From Deltaproteobacteria bacterium (lineage in GTDB: Bacteria; Desulfobacterota; Desulfovibrionia; Desulfovibrionales; Desulfovibrionaceae): a stretch of 9,452 nt of DNA. Under the pieces are notes generated by a model that did no database searches, was not told the origin of the DNA, and worked only from the letters and a program-made list of their open reading frames with translations. The stretch lies in assembly GCA_020861205.1 (NCBI GenBank), contig JAJBSY010000283.1, positions 1 to 9,452 of the forward strand. The letters are read 5' to 3'. The position numbers and the translations under genes were made by a program. The first letter of the stretch is position 1, and each line of letters begins with the position of its first letter. Shown here one piece after another: positions 5,755 to 9,452 of the stretch.

Positions 5755-5997
5755 ATGATAGAGGGGATTCTTCTCAACACCCGCGCGGCCGTGGACAAGG
5801 CCGATCTCAGGGCCGCCTACCGGGGCGTTTTCGCCAGCCCGGCGGGCCGCATCGTGCTCGCGGACATCACCGGCAGCCTCAAGCGCGTCCCTTTGCCGGG
5901 CCAGAGCGCGGAAGAGCGCGCCTTTCACGACGGTGAGCGGGCTCTGGCTCTGCGCATCGTGCGCACACTCGTAACCACGGAGGACGATCATGGATGA
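5755..5997 (+). CDS. Bbp19-like small phage protein
   Basis: An 80-residue protein resembling the Bbp19 family named from Bordetella phage BPP-1. Supporting features are the YRGVFASPAGRIVLADI block (22-38) and the FHDGERALALRIVRTL block (57-72), which match the usual pattern of a VF-x-S/T-P-x-G-x-x-V-L-A-D core and a closing F-x-x-GER-x-x-ALRI helix. The molecular role is unknown; the gene regularly lies between portal and scaffold or capsid genes, which suggests a head-assembly or virion function. The start has AAGGGGGAA at 5745-5753 next to ATG 5755. It overlaps the scaffold gene by 8 bases. Confidence 0.82.
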   Translation: MIEGILLNTRAAVDKADLRAAYRGVFASPAGRIVLADITGSLKRVPLPGQSAEERAFHDGERALALRIVRTLVTTEDDHG

Positions 5998-6682
5998 TTT
6001 CGGGGGAATGACGATGGAATCCGGACCGGACGCGGAAAACGGCACCGGCGCTTATGATGCCGCGTCGGAGGGCGGCGCGGCAACGGAACCAGCCTCCCCG
6101 GGGCTCGGTACGGCCGGCGCGGTTCCCGAGTCGGCGGAGGGCTACATCCTGCCCCAAAGCTGGGAAGGGGAAGGCGTACCCGGAGAGATCGCGGCCCAGG
6201 TTTCCGGTATCCTGGAGAGCGACCGCGAGACCTTCATGGAAGTCTGCCACGCCTGCGAGCTGACGGATACCCAGGCCGCGGCCCTGTTCGACGCTCTGGG
6301 CAAGACGCTTGCCGGAAGTCTCGCCGAAGACAACGCGGCGTATAACCGGAACCTTGAAGAGACGGTCACGGGGCTTTGGCCCAAAGATACGGCCAGGAAT
6401 GTGGAAATCGCCCGGCGCGGCGCGCGGTTTTTGCGGATAGGGAACGAACTGGACGCGGAAGGGCTTTCCGCGCATCCCCTGGTGCTGCGCATGGTCCATG
6501 CCGTGGGGCGGATGGTCGGCGAGGACGCCATGCGGGGAAACGGCGCTGCCAAAGGGGGCTTGCCCGTGGGCGAGGCCGCGCGGGTCGAAATGCTCAAGGT
6601 CATCCAATCCGACGCATATCGCCGGAACGATCCCGCCGCTTTGCGCAAGGTCGAGGCCCTCGCGGCCCGGGTGAAACGGTGA
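5990..6682 (+). CDS. capsid assembly scaffold-like protein
   Basis: A 230-residue protein placed directly before the major capsid gene. The first 50 residues are acidic, Gly/Ala/Pro-rich and probably disordered, which is common in scaffolds. GYILPQSWEGEGVP (51-64) resembles the 'y-x-L-P-e-g' entry of phage scaffold-like proteins, and the helical region has ELTDTQAAALFDALGKTL (90-107) followed by TGLWPKDTARNVEIARRGARFL (127-148), like the 'W-G-x-x-x-x-x-N-x-x-x-A-R-R' motif of this type. The C-terminus is basic and helical (MLKVIQSDAYRRNDPAALRKVEALAARVKR), like the capsid-binding end of scaffolds. GGAGG at 5979-5983 is 6 bases before ATG 5990. It would guide capsid assembly and then leave. Identification rests on layout and motif pattern, not on a named family. 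Confidence 0.78.
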   Translation: MDDFGGMTMESGPDAENGTGAYDAASEGGAATEPASPGLGTAGAVPESAEGYILPQSWEGEGVPGEIAAQVSGILESDRETFMEVCHACELTDTQAAALFDALGKTLAGSLAEDNAAYNRNLEETVTGLWPKDTARNVEIARRGARFLRIGNELDAEGLSAHPLVLRMVHAVGRMVGEDAMRGNGAAKGGLPVGEAARVEMLKVIQSDAYRRNDPAALRKVEALAARVKR

Positions 6683-6717
6683 GGGACGGGAAAAGCCCGG
6701 CGTGCGGCGCGGGCGGT

Positions 6718-6764
6718 GGATCCGGAGGGCGCTCCCTCCGGATCCGGTGCCGGGCGCGCCCGGC
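6718..6764 (+). other. two tandem strong hairpins between scaffold and capsid genes
   Basis: The first has 12-bp perfect arms GGATCCGGAGGG (6718-6729) and CCCTCCGGATCC (6734-6745) around the loop CGCT. Three bases on, a 16-bp palindrome GCCGGGC-GC-GCCCGGC (6749-6764) can form a second hairpin. No T-run follows within 20 bases. They lie in a 243-base gap without a convincing gene, about 160 bases before the capsid start. Plausible roles are partial termination, RNA processing, or 5'-end stabilisation of the capsid mRNA. Confidence 0.6.
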
Positions 6765-6925
6765 CCGCGCAAGACAGGGAAAGCGCCCGGCCGCAATGTT
6801 TGGGAGCCGCCGTCCGCCATCCGAGCGGAAACCGGCGCGCGAGGCGGGGAGCGCCATCACGGACCCCGTTCCCCGCCCCGCGCGTTGGCTTCGGCTTGAG
6901 ACAACCATGTAACGAGGAGAAAACA

Positions 6926-7768
6926 ATGGCTGATATTTCGAGTACGTTCATCACACAATACGAGGGCGAGGTTCACGTCCAGTACCAGGAGGGGGGAAGC
7001 CGCCTGCGCAACACCGTGCGGCTGAAATCCGGGGTGGTCGGCTCCACCACCAAGTTCATGAAGATCGGCAAGGGCGTCGCCACGCAGAAAACGCGCAACG
7101 GGGCCGTGACGCCCATGAACCTTGACCACGCGCAGGTGGAAGCCGTCCTCCAGGATTGGTATGCCCCGGACTACGTGGACAAGCTCGACGAGTTCAAGAT
7201 CCAGCACGACGAACGCCGGGCGCTGGCCCAGGCCGGGGGGTACGCCGTGGGCCGCAAGGTCGACGAGATCATCATCGCGGCGGCGCTGAAAAACCTGCCC
7301 GCCAGCCAGGTTTTGGGCACCGGCACGGCGCTCCTGAACCTGGACGGCTGCCTGGAAGCGTTCGCGCTCATGAACGAGGCTTCCGTGCCCGACGACGGCA
7401 ACCGGTTCGCCATAGTCGGCCCGCAACAGTGGAACGCGCTGTTGCAGATCGAGCAGTTCGCCAACGCGGATTACGTGGGCGACGGCGATTTCGCCTGGCT
7501 CAAGGGCACGGAATCCAAACGCTGGCTCAACACCGTGTGGATGATGCACACCGGGCTGGAAAAGACCGGCACCGGCGCTTCCGCCGCCACCAAATGCCTG
7601 ATGTACCACAAGAGCGCGATCGGTCTCGCGGAGAACGGCAAGGGGGTTACCTCGGAGATCAACTACGTGCCGGAGAAGGCAGCGTTTCTGTGCAACAACA
7701 TGATCTCGGCCGGGGCCGTCGCCATCGACCAGGACGGCATCGTCTGCATCCACGTCAAAAACAAGTAG
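6926..7768 (+). CDS. major capsid protein (Phage_capsid_2-like, likely HK97 fold)
   Basis: A 280-residue shell protein. The opening MADISSTFITQYEGEVH (1-17), followed by YQEGGSRLRNTVRLKSGVVGSTTKFMKIGKG (20-50), the VTPMNLDHAQVEAVLQDWYAPDYVDKLDE region (61-89), and HDERRALAQAGGYAVGRKVDEIII (94-117) follow the pattern of the podovirus 'phage capsid protein' family in which Q-F-x-x-x-V-x-x-x-x-Q, G-x-x-T-x-F-x-K-x-G-x-G and D-D-x-D-x-x-K blocks recur. A GPQQWNALL block (165-173) and C-terminal SAIGLAENGKG (230-240) also fit. ATG 6926 is set by GAGGAG at 6914-6919; the open frame runs back to 6716 but the extra 70 residues are Arg/Pro-rich and cross the hairpins. It assembles with the scaffold upstream. 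Confidence 0.93.
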   Translation: MADISSTFITQYEGEVHVQYQEGGSRLRNTVRLKSGVVGSTTKFMKIGKGVATQKTRNGAVTPMNLDHAQVEAVLQDWYAPDYVDKLDEFKIQHDERRALAQAGGYAVGRKVDEIIIAAALKNLPASQVLGTGTALLNLDGCLEAFALMNEASVPDDGNRFAIVGPQQWNALLQIEQFANADYVGDGDFAWLKGTESKRWLNTVWMMHTGLEKTGTGASAATKCLMYHKSAIGLAENGKGVTSEINYVPEKAAFLCNNMISAGAVAIDQDGIVCIHVKNK

Positions 7769-7789
7769 GTGCGTATGGTCAGGAACCGT

Positions 7790-7987
7790 ATGGGGAAAAC
7801 ATTCGAGGCCAAACGCCTCACCAGCACCGGCTGCGGGATATGGAAATACGACGCCGCGGGCGCGGACGTAACGGCCGTGGGGGAGAGCGGTTTTTTCGCC
7901 ACGGCGTTCGAGCGTTATGGGATGCGGCCCGGTGACGTCGTCATCGTCAACGCGGGGGACGGCAACGTCTTTCTCGTCGGGGTGTAG
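7790..7987 (+). CDS. small beta-rich phage protein after the capsid gene
   Basis: A 65-residue protein: FEAKRLTSTGCGIWKYDAAGADVTAVGESGFFATAFERYGMRPGDVVIVNA and so on to a Val-rich end. The order of T-x-x-G-x-G-x-W-x-Y, a G-F/Y-F turn and a GDVV-I strand is recalled from small proteins beside capsid or head-fibre genes in many phages; the role may be capsid decoration, but this is inference. Start choice is uncertain: ATG 7790 has AGGA at 7781-7784 five bases upstream, while GTG 7769 (one base after the capsid stop) and ATG 7775 would add 7 or 5 residues. The stop is two bases before the next ATG. Confidence 0.75.
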   Translation: MGKTFEAKRLTSTGCGIWKYDAAGADVTAVGESGFFATAFERYGMRPGDVVIVNAGDGNVFLVGV

Positions 7988-7989
7988 CC

Positions 7990-8556
7990 ATGAACGCGTC
8001 CGTGGCGGATATCGTCAACACGGCCCTGGATTACCTGGGGCAGGCTCCCATAACCAGCATGGACGAGCGCAGCCCCAACGCCGCGCGTGCCCGCCGCATG
8101 TGGGCGGGCGCGCGCGACGGGGTGCTCCGCGCCCATATCTGGAAATGCGCGCAGAAACGCGTCCGCCTGGCGAGGTTGGCGGCCCGGCCCGTGTTCGGGT
8201 TCGACTACCAGTACCAGCTGCCGCCGGACTTTCTGCGGCTGGCGGCGACGGAACCGGACGACGCGCGGTTTTCCGTCGAGGGCGACCGCATCATGACGGA
8301 CGCGCCGGAACTGAGCATCGCGTATGTGGCGCGGGTCGAGGACGCCAACCTCTTCGACGCCGCCCTGCGCGACTGCCTGGCGCTGAAGCTCGCCGCCATG
8401 ATGGCTTACGGGGCCACGGCCTCGACATCGCTCACCCAGGCGCTGGAAGCCCAGTACCGGGACCGGCTCAAGGAGGCAAAAGGCGCGGACGCCCGCGAGG
8501 GCGAGGCGCGGGCGGTCAAGGGACCCGGCCGCTGGGCGGCGGCGCGGCTGGGCTGA
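7990..8556 (+). CDS. tail tubular protein A-like / head-tail adaptor (T7 gp11-like)
   Basis: A 188-residue protein of the T7 gp11 kind, which sits beneath the portal and joins it to the tail nozzle. Typical features are ADIVNTALDYLGQAPITSMDERSPNAARARRMWAGARDGVLRAHIWKCAQKR beginning at residue 6 (helical, with the conserved A-x-x-LG-x-x-P-I and the W-x-x-A-x-x-R end at 51-57), FGFDYQYQLPPDFLRL (69-84), and then a strand region SIAYVARVEDANLFDAALRDCLALKLAAMMA (109-139). The last 35 residues are charged and low in complexity. GGGGTG just before the stop of the preceding gene can act as ribosome binding site for ATG 7990. It is the last gene in the window with a clear virion role. Confidence 0.87.
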   Translation: MNASVADIVNTALDYLGQAPITSMDERSPNAARARRMWAGARDGVLRAHIWKCAQKRVRLARLAARPVFGFDYQYQLPPDFLRLAATEPDDARFSVEGDRIMTDAPELSIAYVARVEDANLFDAALRDCLALKLAAMMAYGATASTSLTQALEAQYRDRLKEAKGADAREGEARAVKGPGRWAAARLG

Positions 8557-8564
8557 CGGGGGAT

Positions 8565-8612
8565 TCCCGCATCTGACGGCAACCAGGCCGGAGCCAACGA
8601 TTCGATGCGGGA
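8565..8612 (+). other. 9-bp inverted repeat after the adaptor gene
   Basis: TCCCGCATC (8565-8573) and GATGCGGGA (8604-8612) are exact reverse complements with a 30-base loop. It starts 9 bases after the adaptor stop. It has no T-run, so it may be a transcript-end structure of a weak type, a processing site, or chance. Confidence 0.3.
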
Positions 8613-8635
8613 TGGTTCATACGAGAACGGTAAAC

Positions 8636-8646
8636 AGGAGGGAGGA
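8636..8646 (+). promoter_or_regulatory. very strong Shine-Dalgarno leading into a tandem ATG-ATG
   Basis: AGGAGGGAGGA directly precedes ATG 8647 and ATG 8650. This is the purest purine ribosome binding site in the window, yet the frame it opens closes after 15 codons, at TGA 8692-8694. The downstream ORF starting with GTG 8672 lies in the +1 frame relative to it. Confidence 0.65.
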
Positions 8647-8671
8647 ATGATGCGGCAACGATCGGTAAACC

Positions 8672-8887
8672 GTGCGGCGCTTCCCCTCGGATGACCCCGC
8701 GGATATCGGAAGCGAGCTGGATTATCTGATCCGGACGTCGGAGGCCTTGGCTTCCTTCACCATGGTGGATCCGGCGGAGGAAGCGGTCAGGAAGGAATGC
8801 CTGGCCCATGTCCGGGAAAGCCTCCGGATCATGCGGCAGGAGAATCCCGATCGACTCCCGTCCCAAGCCTGGCCCGTGAAAGAATAG
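8672..8887 (+). CDS. small hypothetical phage protein, start possibly frame-disrupted
   Basis: A 71-residue ORF from GTG 8672, not recognised. Residues 9-24 (PADIGSELDYLIRTSE) and 33-58 (DPAEEAVRKECLAHVRESLRIMRQEN) are acidic and helical; the composition and codon use resemble the neighbouring phage genes, so it is probably a real coding frame. No ribosome binding site precedes GTG 8672, and an in-frame TAA at 8666-8668 bars any earlier start. The strong site at 8636-8646 opens the other frame at 8647. Losing one C from CCCC (8683-8686), or a +1 slip there, would join ATG 8647 to this frame and give an 80-residue protein (MMRQRSVNRAALP then SDDPADIG). So it may be a broken gene, a shifted gene, or a coupled gene with a leader ORF. 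Confidence 0.6.
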   Translation: MRRFPSDDPADIGSELDYLIRTSEALASFTMVDPAEEAVRKECLAHVRESLRIMRQENPDRLPSQAWPVKE

Positions 8888-9065
8888 TTGCCTGAGCGTC
8901 GCGGGTACACCCATACCGGGCCCGTTCCGCCCGGACGGCAAACAACAACCATCAGACAGTCCAGCGCCCCGCTTTGCCGGGGGCGCGCCCGTCGCCGGAA
9001 CAGCCGGTCTCTCGGCGCGCGCGTCATGCGTATACTAGCAACAATACAATGCCTAAGGGGGAACT
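8888..9065 (+). promoter_or_regulatory. hairpin-rich gap with a candidate -10 box before the last gene
   Basis: This 178-base gap contains no convincing gene. CCGGGC (8916-8921) pairs with GCCCGG (8929-8934), and GCGCCCC (8964-8970) pairs with GGGGCGC (8980-8986). After them TATACT (9031-9036) differs from the consensus -10 box by one base and lies about 30 bases before the ATG at 9066, but no good -35 is found 17 bases upstream (the area is CT-rich). The strong ribosome binding site AAGGGGGAA (9055-9063) follows. A start of a new transcript here is possible, with moderate to low certainty. Confidence 0.35.
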
Positions 9066-9452
9066 ATGGCACAACGGTATCGTCCTCGTCCCATGCCTTT
9101 GTCGGACGAGGAGTTTGAACGCCTGATGCGGGCGGAAGAGGCGCTCGCCAACGCGGGCGGCGGTTTTTTGGGCGACGGCAATTCCGCCGGGGATGACTGG
9201 CGGCTGCCGGTTTACACCTCCAACGGGCCGCGAGGGGAAAGCGTTTCCGTGGGCCAGGCCCCGCATTCGAGCGACGGGGACATCCTCGAGAGTATCCTGA
9301 GCCGGATCGGAAAGAAGGAGAAACCGGATTCCCCGGACACCAGGGAAGGCGAACCGAAGGCGCCGGAACAGCAGCCCGCGCCCGGCGGCGCGGACGGAAA
9401 GAATGAGCCCCCGGCCGGAAAAGGCCCGGATGAAGGCCTCCCGGGCGTGGGG
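9066..9452 (+). CDS. 5' part of a disordered, acidic phage protein (cut by window end)
   Basis: At least 129 codons open from ATG 9066 with no stop before the window ends. AAGGGGGAA (9055-9063) gives a strong ribosome binding site. The N-terminus MAQRYRPRPMPLSDEEFERLMRAEEAL is basic, then acidic and helical; residues 50-63 (LPVYTSNGPRGESV) are followed by a short helix DILESILSRIGKKE (72-85). From residue 86 on the sequence is dominated by Pro, Gly, Glu, Asp and Lys (for example PKAPEQQPAPGGADGKNEPPAGKGPDEG), so it is probably disordered. No family was recognised. By position after the adaptor it could be a tail, internal-virion or ejected protein, and it may be long. This is inference from order only. 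Confidence 0.7.
   Translation, partial: MAQRYRPRPMPLSDEEFERLMRAEEALANAGGGFLGDGNSAGDDWRLPVYTSNGPRGESVSVGQAPHSSDGDILESILSRIGKKEKPDSPDTREGEPKAPEQQPAPGGADGKNEPPAGKGPDEGLPGVG

Noticed and set aside
5248..6045. 265-codon open frame on the - strand across portal end and Bbp19-like gene
   Set aside because: It spans three well-supported + strand genes and has no domain features.
6716..6925. 70-codon N-terminal extension of the capsid protein
   Set aside because: The open frame is there, but it is Arg/Pro-rich, crosses both hairpins, and ATG 6926 has a much better ribosome site and matches the usual capsid N-terminus.
5879..6954. Two long - strand frames opposite the scaffold gene and the hairpin gap
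   Set aside because: Low-complexity Arg/Pro/Gly translations and overlap with well-supported + strand coding. They do not explain the 6683-6925 gap.
1..9452. CRISPR array, tRNA, rRNA, transposase, integrase or attachment site
   Set aside because: No regularly spaced direct repeats, no cloverleaf-like sequence, no transposase or recombinase motif and no terminal repeats were seen by eye.

Overview
The window looks like the late region of a tailed phage or prophage with a short (podovirus-type) tail, in a GC-rich Gram-negative host. The diderm host is inferred from a complete two-component spanin pair, which is only useful where there is an outer membrane. A Desulfovibrio-like host is possible, but this is an impression from base composition and protein style and was not tested. 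All convincing genes lie on the + strand, mostly with overlapping or nearly touching ends, as expected for one long late operon.

Layout. (1) 1-515: a small DUF1328-type membrane protein gene with a strong ribosome binding site, then a 266-base gap with an AT-rich end, inverted repeats and a T-run that may separate two transcription units. (2) 516-1771: lysis cassette, made of a GH24 lysozyme (endolysin), an inner-membrane spanin (Rz-like), and an outer-membrane spanin lipoprotein (Rz1-like) wholly embedded in the Rz gene in the +1 frame. (3) 1768-2473: a one-TM coiled-coil protein (possible holin or lysis accessory) and an 84-residue helical protein (possible small terminase). (4) 2499-3758: large terminase. 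(5) 3763-5997: a small conserved-looking phage protein, the podovirus-type portal (head-to-tail connector) and a Bbp19-like protein. (6) 5990-7768: scaffold-like protein, a gap with two strong tandem hairpins, and the major capsid protein. (7) 7790-8556: a small post-capsid protein and a T7 gp11-like tail tubular/adaptor protein. (8) 8557-9452: a less tidy stretch with a small ORF that looks frame-disrupted at its start, a hairpin-rich gap, and the 5' part of a disordered, acidic protein gene running off the window.

Together the genes cover lysis, DNA packaging through the portal, procapsid assembly on a scaffold, capsid shell and the first tail component. The terminase-portal-Bbp19-scaffold-capsid-adaptor order resembles Bordetella phage BPP-1-like podoviruses. 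No integrase, repressor, replication gene, attachment site, tRNA, CRISPR or reverse transcriptase was seen. The most unusual items are the fully nested spanin pair with a 22-bp perfect palindrome just after the nested gene, the hairpin pair upstream of the capsid gene, the start of the ORF near 8650, and the DUF1328 gene beside the lysis cassette. None amounts to a clearly new system.
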